From Bacillota bacterium (GTDB lineage: Bacteria; Bacillota; Clostridia; Tissierellales; Sedimentibacteraceae), in contig JAEXUD010000008.1 in NCBI GenBank assembly GCA_023453025.1, positions 191,190 through 255,189 of the forward strand: a stretch of 64,000 nt of DNA. The letters are read 5' to 3'. Under the pieces are notes generated by a model that saw only the letters and a program-made list of their open reading frames with translations, ran no database searches and was not told where the DNA came from. Numbering within the stretch: the stretch's first letter is position 1; the number at the start of each line of letters is the position of its first letter. A program made the translations under genes and the position numbers. This document shows, piece by piece, positions 35,695 to 44,309 of this stretch.

Positions 35695-36378
35695 TTACCT
35701 ACTCTTAAAATAATATCCTGTTCCTCTTTTAGTAATTATATATTTATCTTCATCCGTTTCAATCTTTTCTCTTAATCTTCTTACTGTTACGTCAACTGTT
35801 CTTAAATCTCCAAATTCGTAGCCCCACACTTCCTTTAAAAGGTGCTCTCTGTTAAATACCCTGTCCGCATTCATAAACATATATTTCAAAAGATCAAATT
35901 CTCTGTTGGTCAAGTCAATTATTTCATCTTCCTTGCTCACTTCGTAGGTATTCATATCTATCTTTAAATTACCAACGTTAATTATTTTAGACTTCATTTC
36001 TTCATTGACATTAGAAAGCTTAACCCTCCTGAGGTTTGCTCTTACTCTGGCTATTAATTCTTTGTTGCTGAACGGTTTTGTGATGTAATCATCTGCTCCC
36101 AGCTCAAGCCCTGTTATTTTATCATTTTCTTCTTCCTTCGCCGTAAGCATTATAACAGGCATCACATATTCCATTCTTATTTCTTTTAATACCTCAAAAC
36201 CATTTTTCTTCGGAAGCATAATATCAAGAATTATTAACTCCGGATTCATTTTATGAACCATTTTTATTGCTTCCTCGCCATCATAGGCAGCTTGAACCTC
36301 AAATCCTTCTTTTAATAGATTGTATTTAATTATTTCTGCTATTGGTCTTTCATCATCTACTACTAATATCTTCGGCAT
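35695..36378 (-). CDS. walR: OmpR-family response regulator WalR
   Basis: 227 residues from the ATG at 36378, which has GGAGG five bases upstream; the frame is open 20 codons further without a site. Receiver domain with ILVVDDERPI and phospho-acceptor Asp in LIILDIMLPKKNGFEV; winged-helix output domain with LTNREFDLLKYM and TVDVTVRRLREKIE. Partner of WalK; first gene of the operon, divergent from the subtilase. Confidence 0.94.
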   Translation of the reverse strand: MPKILVVDDERPIAEIIKYNLLKEGFEVQAAYDGEEAIKMVHKMNPELIILDIMLPKKNGFEVLKEIRMEYVMPVIMLTAKEEENDKITGLELGADDYITKPFSNKELIARVRANLRRVKLSNVNEEMKSKIINVGNLKIDMNTYEVSKEDEIIDLTNREFDLLKYMFMNADRVFNREHLLKEVWGYEFGDLRTVDVTVRRLREKIETDEDKYIITKRGTGYYFKSR

Positions 36379-36453
36379 TGTTACCTCCATAACTGTTAAT
36401 TGAGCAATAAAAAACATGTTCCCTGTACAATTGCTCATTTGCTGTTACAAATT

Positions 36454-36462
36454 ATTATACCA
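36454..36462 (-). promoter_or_regulatory. extended -10 promoter of the walRK operon
   Basis: Minus-strand TGGTATAAT, a perfect -10 with the TGn extension, 76 bases before the walR ATG. The leader between them can form a stem GAGCAAT/ATTGCTC (36402-36408 with 36430-36436). Confidence 0.6.
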
Positions 36463-36526
36463 TGTTTTTTAAAAATGAACACCATCTTTAATTAAAAGCA
36501 TAAATTAATTTAGGTAGGTGAATATT

Positions 36527-37696
36527 ATGAAGAATCATATAAATTACAGCAAGCTTTGTCCAACTATCAAGGGTCAGCTTTATTCAAGCAATAACAATAT
36601 AATACCGGTTATTATAGCTTATAAATCAGATAAAAGAATCAAGGAAGGTCAGATTTCTACATTATCAAATAAAATGAACCGAGAGCTTCCAATAGTAAAC
36701 GGCTGTGCTTGTGAAATGAGCATAAACTCAATCTTAGAGCTAACTGCTGATCCGGATGTTGAATTCATCAGCTATGATGCGAAAGTGTTTGCAGTAATGG
36801 ATGTAGCTAGAAAGGCAATTGGTGCTGACTTAGTTTTAAACACCGGTTATACAGGCAAAAATGTCACAGTTGCTATTATAGACACCGGAATATCCCCCCA
36901 TGCGGATTTAATATATCCAAACAACCGAATAGTAGGATTTAAGGATTTTGTAAACAATGAAACACGAGCGTACGACGATAACGGCCACGGCACTCACTGT
37001 GCAGGAATTTTAGCCGGCAGCGGATATGCGTCAAAGGGAAAGTATAAAGGCATTGCTCCCGATGCCAATATATTGTCTATTAAGGTACTGGATGAAAATG
37101 GCAACGGGAATACTTCAGATATATTGTCCACTGTCCAATGGATTATTGATAATAAGGAGGTTTATAAAACAAGAATAATAAACTTTTCTCTAGGTGCCAT
37201 TGCTCAGTTCAGAGAAAAAAGAGACCCGTTAGTAAAGGCAGCTACCCATGCAATTGAAAATAATTTCATAGTTATTGCAGCTGTAGGAAACAGCGGCCCT
37301 CATAAGAACACAATATTATCTCCTGCAACATGCAGGCATGTTATTTCAGTAGGAGCTTTGGATGATAAACGTACCCCGGAATTAAATGATGATGTTATCG
37401 CTGAGTTTTCGAGCAGAGGACCGACCATTGATAAAATAAGAAAGCCTGACTTAATTGCGCCGGGCGTAAATATTACTTCTCTTTCAAACACTAATTTAAC
37501 AGGTTACGGTTCATTGAGCGGAACATCCATGTCAGCTCCGATGGTATCAGGAGCAGCTGCACTATTATTAAATGAAAATCCTAACTACACACACTTTGAT
37601 ATAAAAAGAAAGCTTATGAATGCATGCTCGAGAATTAGGGCCTCTGCTTACGAGCAGGGAGCAGGAGTTCTTGATATAGAAAGAATTTTCTCATAA
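36527..37696 (+). CDS. subtilisin-like serine protease (S8, AprX type)
   Basis: 389 residues from the ATG at 36527, five bases after AGGTGA; a GTG three codons upstream is a weaker choice. The full triad is present: Asp119 in VAIIDTGISPH, His154 in NGHGTHCAGI and Ser334 in GTSMSAPMVSG, with the oxyanion Asn in AAVGNSG. No signal peptide; a ~90-residue N-terminal region resembles an intramolecular inhibitor domain. This plan matches AprX-type intracellular subtilases. Many Firmicutes have a HtrA protease in the wal operon; here a subtilase is divergent from it. Confidence 0.88.
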   Translation: MKNHINYSKLCPTIKGQLYSSNNNIIPVIIAYKSDKRIKEGQISTLSNKMNRELPIVNGCACEMSINSILELTADPDVEFISYDAKVFAVMDVARKAIGADLVLNTGYTGKNVTVAIIDTGISPHADLIYPNNRIVGFKDFVNNETRAYDDNGHGTHCAGILAGSGYASKGKYKGIAPDANILSIKVLDENGNGNTSDILSTVQWIIDNKEVYKTRIINFSLGAIAQFREKRDPLVKAATHAIENNFIVIAAVGNSGPHKNTILSPATCRHVISVGALDDKRTPELNDDVIAEFSSRGPTIDKIRKPDLIAPGVNITSLSNTNLTGYGSLSGTSMSAPMVSGAAALLLNENPNYTHFDIKRKLMNACSRIRASAYEQGAGVLDIERIFS

Positions 37697-37698
37697 TA

Positions 37699-37740
37699 GA
37701 GGGGACGCAAGTCCCCTCAGGTTGATGACAAAGTCATCAA
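37699..37740 (+). terminator. two tandem hairpins after the subtilase gene
   Basis: GAGGGGAC/GTCCCCTC (37699-37718, loop GCAA) and TTGATGAC/GTCATCAA (37722-37740, loop AAA), both perfect. No U-run follows either, so termination would be weak; they border the repeat element. Confidence 0.5.
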
Positions 37741-37745
37741 GATGG

Positions 37746-37868
37746 CAGGTTGTTGAAAAAGTTCATCCTGCAAGGCACCGGAAGGCAGGCAACCGGAGCG
37801 TATTCAAGCATACGTGAGGATTGACTGCCTGAACGGTAACGCAGCAGGTGGGCTTTTTAAGCAGCCTG
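37746..37868. repeat. 123-base nested palindromic repeat element
   Basis: Ends CAGGTTGTTGAAAAAG (37746) and CTTTTTAAGCAGCCTG (to 37868) are imperfect inverted repeats. Inside are AGGCAG/CTGCCT and CGTAT/ATACG, so the whole can fold as one long stem with a short apical hairpin. It is clearly richer in G+C than its flanks. From memory, intergenic elements with this outline (GTTGTTGAAAAA ends, a GTA-C...GTACGTGAGG-like core) occur in several bacterial phyla; no transposase is nearby. Confidence 0.65.
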
Positions 37869-37890
37869 AGGGGGCGTAAGGCCCCTTTTT
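37869..37890 (+). terminator. rho-independent terminator right of the repeat
   Basis: GGGGC (37871-37875) / GCCCC (37881-37885), then TTTTT. Similar in shape to the first hairpin at 37699, as though the repeat sits inside a duplicated terminator. Confidence 0.75.
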
Positions 37891-37892
37891 AA

Positions 37893-38780
37893 TTATGATA
37901 ATATTATACCCTTTCCCATTGACTGTGCCTTTGTTGTCAGATTTTCAGATTTTTCTATAAAATCTTCTATTGTTTCTCCCGAATATTCAACAATTGAACC
38001 ACATACACTTAAGTTGCTGTTGAAGTTCAAGCTGTAGCTTTCTATTTCATTTTTAATTTTTTCAGTTATTATTTTTGCTATATCAATATCCACATTGTTG
38101 AGAATAATCATAAACTTATCATTTCCGTACCTTCCGGCAATGTCTATTTTCCTGGCATTGGAACTCAATATGTTTGCCACATCCTGTATTATCCTGTCTG
38201 CTTCATTCATACCAAAGATTTTGTTTATTTTCTTGAAATCATCTATATCCAGAACAAGCAGACAAAAATCTATACCTTCTTCATTGTAACTCGATATACT
38301 GCTTTTTATACTTTCATTCATAAATTGGAAATTATAAAGCTTTGTCAGCATATCTATATTGGCTTTTGACTTTATTTCGTTTTCCAGATGCCTTATGACT
38401 CTTTCCTTTTCCAGCAAAAGCCTCTTTGATTCTTTTTTTTCTGTCATATCCTGCATAGCAACAAAAAAGGTGTCATTTCTATATCCAAAAATGCTGAATC
38501 TCACAAATTTTTCAAATCCTGCAACATACTGTTCCACTATCTTATGATCACTGGTCATTGCGGCTTCACTTAATATTTTAGGCCAATCAAATAACGATTC
38601 TGCTATAGGTGGAAACACATCTTTCATTGTACCGCTTAGAATCTCGTCAACTGTCTTTCCGGTTATTAATTCTGTCTGTTTGTTTGCATAGATAACTTCA
38701 ATATCAACATTACCTGAATTAACTCTGATTATTTTGCACTGTACAATGCCATCAGATATGTAATCAGCAAATTCTTTCAT
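37893..38780 (-). CDS. PAS-GGDEF protein with degenerate active site
   Basis: 295 residues: PAS domain (about 10-120, VIYANKQTELITGKTVDEIL), short coiled linker, GGDEF domain (about 140-295) with NIDMLTKLYNFQFM and LVLDIDDFKKINKIFG. The signature reads RYGNDKF where GGDEF enzymes have RYGGDEF: the second Gly is Asn and the catalytic Glu is Lys. Cyclic-di-GMP synthesis is therefore doubtful; a GTP-binding or regulatory role is more likely. No membrane segment. Stands 20 bases after recX on the same strand. Confidence 0.83.
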   Translation of the reverse strand: MKEFADYISDGIVQCKIIRVNSGNVDIEVIYANKQTELITGKTVDEILSGTMKDVFPPIAESLFDWPKILSEAAMTSDHKIVEQYVAGFEKFVRFSIFGYRNDTFFVAMQDMTEKKESKRLLLEKERVIRHLENEIKSKANIDMLTKLYNFQFMNESIKSSISSYNEEGIDFCLLVLDIDDFKKINKIFGMNEADRIIQDVANILSSNARKIDIAGRYGNDKFMIILNNVDIDIAKIITEKIKNEIESYSLNFNSNLSVCGSIVEYSGETIEDFIEKSENLTTKAQSMGKGIILS

Positions 38781-38800
38781 AAAATCGCCCCTTATCTACT

Positions 38801-39469
38801 TTAATATAATTCAAAATCCCTATATTCATCCAAGTCATTGCAGCTTCCGTAAAGCAGTCTGGTTACGACTTTTTTAACTGTGCTGAATTCAAAACCTTTG
38901 TTTATTAAAAAGTTTGATAATTTTATGCCTGATTTTCGAGTATCCTCTGCTGACAGTGTTCTTAGCCTTTTAGCTCCCAATGCATATGCTCTTTCTAATT
39001 CATCCTCGTCAGATATAGCGCTGAGTTTTTCATCAATAATTTCCCTGTCGATACCTTTCTCATACAATATTTCTTTTATTCTTCTTTTTCCATATTTGGA
39101 AACATTGATTTTGTTATTAATCAGCATTTCACTGTATCTTTCATCATCTAAATATTTTTGATGTTTCAATTTAATAATTGCATTATCTATAAACCGGTTG
39201 TCATAACCTTTTTCCAGCATCTTTTTCTTTAACTGTTTCTCACTTTTAGAATATTTAGAAAGTACACTTAAAGCATAATTATATACATTAATTTCTTCTT
39301 CTGCCTTTAATATCTCCTCTATGAATTCATCCTCCAGCTCCATGTTCTTTGCAAGAGAATATTTAATCATTATATTTAAATCTATACCAAATTCATAACT
39401 GCAATCAAGGTAAATATTTACTCTGTTTTGATTATTTTTCTGATATTCAATCTTGGTAATTTTCTTCAT
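38801..39469 (-). CDS. recX: RecX family recombination regulator
   Basis: 222 residues from the ATG at 39469 with GAGG upstream. Three-helix repeats typical of RecX: YALSVLSKYSKSEKQLKKKMLEKGY, IIKLKHQKYLDDERYSEMLI and YGKRRIKEILYEKGID. RecX binds RecA filaments and limits recombinase activity. recA is not in the window. Longer than the ~150-residue proteobacterial form but normal for Clostridia. Confidence 0.88.
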   Translation of the reverse strand: MKKITKIEYQKNNQNRVNIYLDCSYEFGIDLNIMIKYSLAKNMELEDEFIEEILKAEEEINVYNYALSVLSKYSKSEKQLKKKMLEKGYDNRFIDNAIIKLKHQKYLDDERYSEMLINNKINVSKYGKRRIKEILYEKGIDREIIDEKLSAISDEDELERAYALGAKRLRTLSAEDTRKSGIKLSNFLINKGFEFSTVKKVVTRLLYGSCNDLDEYRDFELY

Positions 39470-39527
39470 ATAAAACCTCATATATTTTCTATATTTTAAC
39501 ATACAACTCGAAAATTATCAATATATG

Positions 39528-39554
39528 TAAAAAAAGAAATAACAAGCGTTATTC
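39528..39554 (-). terminator. terminator of the RraA-TctABC operon
   Basis: Minus-strand stem AATAAC/GTTATT (39538-39543 with 39548-39553), GCTT-type loop, followed by CTTTTTTT (39529-39536). Confidence 0.7.
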
Positions 39555-39570
39555 CTCATTTTATATGAAT

Positions 39571-40260
39571 TTATATATAATAATCGTCAATGATTTCGCA
39601 GCCTTTTTCTGCAAGTGCCTTGTCAACCCATTCCTTGCTTATAGTTCCATTATCTATTTTTTCGAATTTTATTTTTTCTTCTTCATTATGCTTTAACGCT
39701 TTTTGCAATATATATTCAGCATCCTCAGGTTTAATAACAACTATTCCGTCCATGTCACAGCAGATGATGTCTCCGGGCCTGACAACCTGACCACCGACTG
39801 ATACCGGAACATTAATTTCACCTGGTCCATTTTTATATGGCCCCTTTGGTTGAACTCCTCTGGCATAAACGCTGAAATTTAATTCCTGTAAGGCTTCAAC
39901 ATCCCTTATGCATCCATCAACGATAAAACCTCTGATACCCCTTTTCATAGCATATCTCATCATTATTTCACCGCAGATTGAGTGACTCATGCATCTTTCT
40001 CCGTCAACTACAATTATGTCCCCTTCACCAGCCATGTCCATGACCTTGTGGAACATTAGGTTATCTCCGTGAGGTGCCTTTAATGTAACTGCTGTGCCTA
40101 CCATCTTAACATTATTGTACGGTCTCATATCTGTATCCATGCAAGTAATTCTTCCCATGTTATCTGCAATGTTTGCAACTGGAACATCCTTAAATTTTTC
40201 AACTAGCTCCTTACTTGGTCTGTTAATCTTTGTATATATTCTAAATCCTGGATTTGACAT
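39571..40260 (-). CDS. RraA-family aldolase/decarboxylase-like protein
   Basis: 229 residues of the RraA/HMG-CHA aldolase fold. MVGTAVTLKAPHGDNLMFHKVMD and VDGERCMSHSICGEIM...GFIVDGCIRDVEAL carry the Gly-rich loop and the Arg-Asp pair used by divalent-metal 4-hydroxy-4-methyl-2-oxoglutarate aldolases to cleave pyruvate-type 2-oxoacids. True RNase E inhibitors of this fold are unlikely here because the gene is in a catabolic operon. Last gene of the operon, 30 bases after the dehydrogenase. Confidence 0.85.
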   Translation of the reverse strand: MSNPGFRIYTKINRPSKELVEKFKDVPVANIADNMGRITCMDTDMRPYNNVKMVGTAVTLKAPHGDNLMFHKVMDMAGEGDIIVVDGERCMSHSICGEIMMRYAMKRGIRGFIVDGCIRDVEALQELNFSVYARGVQPKGPYKNGPGEINVPVSVGGQVVRPGDIICCDMDGIVVIKPEDAEYILQKALKHNEEEKIKFEKIDNGTISKEWVDKALAEKGCEIIDDYYI

Positions 40261-40290
40261 TATTATCTAACCTCCTGATGTCTGTTTATT

Positions 40291-41262
40291 TTAATTATTA
40301 AGATATTTTTCATTTACTAAATCACCCTTGATGATTTCTTCACTTCTGCTGACTTTAAATATATTTTCAACGCATCGTTTAGCCATATTTATGCTGTTGT
40401 CAGTTGTATTTCCCGCATTATGCGATGATAGTACCACATTATTTAAATTTATAAGCTTGTTTTCCGGTGAAATAGGCTCATTTTCAAACACATCAATTCC
40501 TGCCCCTAATATTTTATTATTAATTAAAGCTTCATAAAGATCTTCTTCATTAATGATTCCACCTCTGGATGTATTGATGATAATAGCAGTTTCCTTCATA
40601 AGGCTTATTGTATTTTTATCTATTAAATTTTTTGTTGACTCAGTTAATGGAAGATGAAGACTGATAATGTCGCTTTCATTTAAGATATCATTAAGCTCCA
40701 TATACTTAATATTTAAATTTTTCTCTTCTTCCTCCGGCATTCTGAAAACATCATAGTAATATACCTCTGCTTCAAAAGCCTGTACTATTTTTGCAACATT
40801 TTTACCTATTGAACCAAGTCCGATAAGCCCTATCTTTTTGCCGCTTAATGTATATGATCTGTCTATTATGCCATTAACTCTCCAGTTACCGTTAACTACA
40901 TTGTTATGAATTGTTACGATATTTCTGTAAACTGAAAGCATAAGCATTACAGCATACTCGGCAACAGGAACTGAATTTATACCTGAGGTAACTGCTACCT
41001 TAATATTTCTTTCTCCAGCAGCAGCAACGTCTACCGAATCATAACCGACACCCCACCGCTGTATAAACTTTAGATTGGGACATTTATTAATAGTATCCCT
41101 GTTAATTTTGTAGGTGCGAAGTATTGCATATTCAGCATTCCTCAACCGGTTGTATTGTTCTTCATTTTCTATTTCAATTATTTCAAATTGTCCCTTTAAT
41201 CCTTCTTTAATTGTCTTTTTGCCCTTGCTGTCTATAGGTCCTATAATTGCAACCTTTTCCAT
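40291..41262 (-). CDS. D-isomer-specific 2-hydroxyacid dehydrogenase
   Basis: 323 residues. NAD-binding GLIGLGSIGKNVAKIVQ followed by an acidic VYYYDVFR strand end, catalytic Arg in NTSRGGIINEEDL, Glu in DVFENEPISPENKL and His in VLSSHNAGNTT. Resembles phosphoglycerate-dehydrogenase-like enzymes; oxidises a 2-hydroxyacid to the 2-oxoacid or the reverse. Coupled with an Ldh-fold dehydrogenase in the same operon, so both stereoisomers of a hydroxyacid may be handled. Confidence 0.88.
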   Translation of the reverse strand: MEKVAIIGPIDSKGKKTIKEGLKGQFEIIEIENEEQYNRLRNAEYAILRTYKINRDTINKCPNLKFIQRWGVGYDSVDVAAAGERNIKVAVTSGINSVPVAEYAVMLMLSVYRNIVTIHNNVVNGNWRVNGIIDRSYTLSGKKIGLIGLGSIGKNVAKIVQAFEAEVYYYDVFRMPEEEEKNLNIKYMELNDILNESDIISLHLPLTESTKNLIDKNTISLMKETAIIINTSRGGIINEEDLYEALINNKILGAGIDVFENEPISPENKLINLNNVVLSSHNAGNTTDNSINMAKRCVENIFKVSRSEEIIKGDLVNEKYLNN

Positions 41263-41289
41263 TATTTATTACTCCAATCCGATATAAAT

Positions 41290-42798
41290 TTATGCTAACT
41301 TTTTTTCAGTTTTTTTTGCTTTGTACATTCTTCTCATCGGCACTAAAATTGACGCTAAAGTTAAAACTATTAAAACAACACTTATTGGTCTACTAAATAT
41401 ATAGCCCAGGACATTTTGCCCGTTTGTAATAGACATTGTCTGATTAAATCCATTTTCAGCAATCGTACCAAGTATTAATCCCAGAACTATAGGCGTCATT
41501 TCAAAGCCTAAATATTTAAGCATATATCCGACTATGCCAAAAAATATCATTACGTAAACATCAAACATAGAGCCCCTGAGTGCATATGCACCTATTACTG
41601 TAAACAATACTATTGCACCTGCCAATATATGTTTTTGAACGCCGTTAACCAGTGTAAAGTAAGGAGCGCAGAATATACCGAACAATAACATTATTATATT
41701 TGAAATAAACAAGGATATAATAAATGCATATACAATGTTTCCATTGGCAGCAAATAATTCTCCTCCGGGCTGTAATCCATGAATCATTAATCCACCCATC
41801 ATAATCGCCGAAACAGAGTTGCCCGGTACCCCCAGTGTAAGCATTGGGATTAATGAACCGCCTGCAACTGCATTATTTGACGCTTCCGCAGCAGCGACAC
41901 CTTCAGGAATACCCGTTCCGAACTTATCAGGATACTTTGAAGCACGTCTTGTTTCATTATAAGATAAGAAGCTTGCTATACTGCCGCCTGCTCCAGGTAA
42001 GATTCCTACAAAAGTACCGATAGCTGAAGACCTCAGATATATAGGCATAAATTTAATTACATGTTTAATTGTAGGGAATCCGACTTTAATTCCTTTAATA
42101 TTTACCTTTTCAACAACTTCGTTTTTATCGTAGGAATTAACAATGTTAAATACTTCAGGTATAGCATAAAAACCTATCAGCGCCGGTATCAGCTCTATTC
42201 CGTCAATTAAATTTAACATTCCCATAGTGAAGCGAGGAATACCTAAAAGAGGATCTGTTCCTATCATAGCTATTACAAGCCCGAACAACCCTGCCAAAAG
42301 CCCTTTGATCATTGATTTTTCGCTTATGCTGGCAATAATTGTAAGACCAAATATAGCCAATAGCAAATACTCCGGAGAGCCAAACATTAATGATACTTTC
42401 GCTAATGGAGGAGATAAAAATAATAATACTACAACCCCAATAATGCCGCCTATAAACGATGCAACTATAGATTCCTGAAGGGCTTCTCCGGCTCTGCCGT
42501 TTTGAGCCATGGGATAGCCGTCAAGCATTGTTGCTGCAGCTGCCGGTGTTCCCGGTGTATTAATCAATATTGCGCTTATAGAACCTCCATACATTGAACC
42601 GTTATATACCGCGCCAAGCAATATTAAACCTGAAATCGGCGACATGTTAAATGTTAAAGGCAGCAGTACCGCAATGGCCATAGAACCTGAAAAGCCCGGT
42701 AATCCGCCAAATAAAATACCTACAAACACACCAAATACTGCTAATGCTAAATTCCCGACAGTAAAAATACTGCCTAAAATATTACCAAATTCAAACAT
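41290..42798 (-). CDS. tctA: tripartite tricarboxylate transporter, large permease TctA
   Basis: 502 residues from the ATG at 42798 (AGGCAGG upstream); the open frame begins 18 codons earlier inside the TctB end. About twelve membrane segments with the family motifs GVFVGILFGGLPGFSGSMAIAVLLP, YGGSISAILINTPGTPAAAATMLDGYP and PGAGGSIASFLSYNETRR. Imports a carboxylate with Na+ or H+ together with TctB and the binding protein TctC encoded beside it. Confidence 0.94.
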   Translation of the reverse strand: MFEFGNILGSIFTVGNLALAVFGVFVGILFGGLPGFSGSMAIAVLLPLTFNMSPISGLILLGAVYNGSMYGGSISAILINTPGTPAAAATMLDGYPMAQNGRAGEALQESIVASFIGGIIGVVVLLFLSPPLAKVSLMFGSPEYLLLAIFGLTIIASISEKSMIKGLLAGLFGLVIAMIGTDPLLGIPRFTMGMLNLIDGIELIPALIGFYAIPEVFNIVNSYDKNEVVEKVNIKGIKVGFPTIKHVIKFMPIYLRSSAIGTFVGILPGAGGSIASFLSYNETRRASKYPDKFGTGIPEGVAAAEASNNAVAGGSLIPMLTLGVPGNSVSAIMMGGLMIHGLQPGGELFAANGNIVYAFIISLFISNIIMLLFGIFCAPYFTLVNGVQKHILAGAIVLFTVIGAYALRGSMFDVYVMIFFGIVGYMLKYLGFEMTPIVLGLILGTIAENGFNQTMSITNGQNVLGYIFSRPISVVLIVLTLASILVPMRRMYKAKKTEKKLA

Positions 42799-42812
42799 AA
42801 AAACCTGCCTTT

Positions 42813-43226
42813 CTACATTAAAAACCCTGTCGGGAACCAAATGCTTAACCACTTATAAAATGCTGCATATATAATCAAACAAAACACCAATGAAATTATG
42901 GAATATTTTATAATTCCCACTCTGTTATATGAATACATGAATGCAATAAGAAATACAAACGTACTTATAAAGAAACCTGCTATAGGTATCAATATAACAT
43001 AAGCTATAATTAACAATAATGCCATGACCTTTTTATTATTAAACATATTTTTTATAGGTTTTAAATTCCTTGGTTTAGCAAAAAATAAAACTGCAGATAA
43101 AACAAAAAATATTGTCAAGATAAATCTTACATATATTGTAGATTCATCGGGATAAGAAAAAGATGCCGCATAAAGCACTGCAGACAAAATCATAAAAATT
43201 ATGCTTATTAACCTGTTTCCGTTCAA
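42813..43226 (-). CDS. tctB: tripartite tricarboxylate transporter, small permease TctB
   Basis: About 137 residues with four membrane segments (ISIIFMILSAVLYAASF, FILTIFFVLSAVLFFA and two near the end). The best start is a TTG at 43226, eight bases after AAGGAGG; the ATG at 43280 lies upstream of that site and so cannot use it. TctB is poorly conserved, and the call rests on size, topology and position between tctC and tctA. Confidence 0.8.
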   Translation of the reverse strand: MNGNRLISIIFMILSAVLYAASFSYPDESTIYVRFILTIFFVLSAVLFFAKPRNLKPIKNMFNNKKVMALLLIIAYVILIPIAGFFISTFVFLIAFMYSYNRVGIIKYSIISLVFCLIIYAAFYKWLSIWFPTGFLM

Positions 43227-43288
43227 AACTGTTACCTCCTTCCAGGAATGGGCGGTTATATGATTTATAAAACCACCCATTAATTTTA

Positions 43289-44269
43289 TTAATTTTCCAA
43301 TTGCAATTCTTCAGCCATTTTAGTAAAGAATTCATATTGCTCAGCAATTAATTCCTTGTACTCGTTTGATGACAGGTATCTAATACCTAATCCCATATTA
43401 TTCATCTCTTCTATGAATTTTGGATCTTCAGCAGCTTTTTTGAAAGCATCCTCAAGCTTAGCTAATACTTCTGACGGTATATCTTTTGGAGCTGCAAATC
43501 CTCTTGTTGCTGTTATAGGTGCATTTATTCCTTTTTCTTCAAATGATGGTACATCTTCATATCCCTCTATCTTATCTGAACAAGCAAGCGCTATTGCGGT
43601 ACCGTCATTAAATATTTGTTTTGCTTCACTGAATGTAGGCATATATGCATCAACATGACCTCCAAGCAATGCTGATTTTGCCTCGGCAGCTCCTCCGAAG
43701 TGAACAGGCTTCAATTCGACTCCTTGTGAATTATTTATAGCTAAAACTCCTATATGGTCGGAAGAACCGGCTCCTGAAGTTCCAACTGTGAATTTATTTG
43801 GATTTGCTTTTGCAAACTCTATTACATCTTCTATAGTTTTAAATCTGTCATCATCCGCTCTTACAACTAAGAAAGAGGGGTCCTTTACAATCAATGCAAC
43901 AGGTTGAATATCTGTTACGGGATTGTAAGATGCTTCTCTTGTTGTAGTAAGTGTTACATGTCCAAGAGTCATAGCCGACAAGGTATAGCCGTCCGGATTT
44001 GATCTGACCATCTGAGAAAATCCAACCTCTCCGCCTGCACCTTCAACGTTTTGAATTACAAAAGTCTGCCCAAAATGTTCCTCCGCATATTTTGCCAATA
44101 ATCTGGTGCCTGTATCAGTTCCTCCGCCTGCGCCATAAGGCACTATTATTGTAACCGGTTTTGCAGGATAATTACTTCCGCCTGAAGTTCCTCCCTGGCT
44201 GCATGCAGTAAATACAGTCATAACAAGCATTAAAACTAAAATTGTGCTGATAATTTTTCCTTTTTTCAT
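43289..44269 (-). CDS. tctC: TctC-family periplasmic-type solute-binding lipoprotein
   Basis: 326 residues. Lipoprotein signal with lipobox VFTACS (Cys23), then KPVTIIVPYGAGGGTDTGTRLLAKYA, FVIQNVEGAGGEVGFSQMVRSNPDGYTL and FTVGTSGAGSSDHIGVLAI, all standard for the Bug/TctC family. Binds a mono-, di- or tricarboxylate outside the membrane and passes it to TctAB. The ligand cannot be told by eye. Confidence 0.93.
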   Translation of the reverse strand: MKKGKIISTILVLMLVMTVFTACSQGGTSGGSNYPAKPVTIIVPYGAGGGTDTGTRLLAKYAEEHFGQTFVIQNVEGAGGEVGFSQMVRSNPDGYTLSAMTLGHVTLTTTREASYNPVTDIQPVALIVKDPSFLVVRADDDRFKTIEDVIEFAKANPNKFTVGTSGAGSSDHIGVLAINNSQGVELKPVHFGGAAEAKSALLGGHVDAYMPTFSEAKQIFNDGTAIALACSDKIEGYEDVPSFEEKGINAPITATRGFAAPKDIPSEVLAKLEDAFKKAAEDPKFIEEMNNMGLGIRYLSSNEYKELIAEQYEFFTKMAEELQLEN

Positions 44270-44309
44270 TTGAATATCCTCCTAAGAATTAAGCAATTAT
44301 ATATTAATT

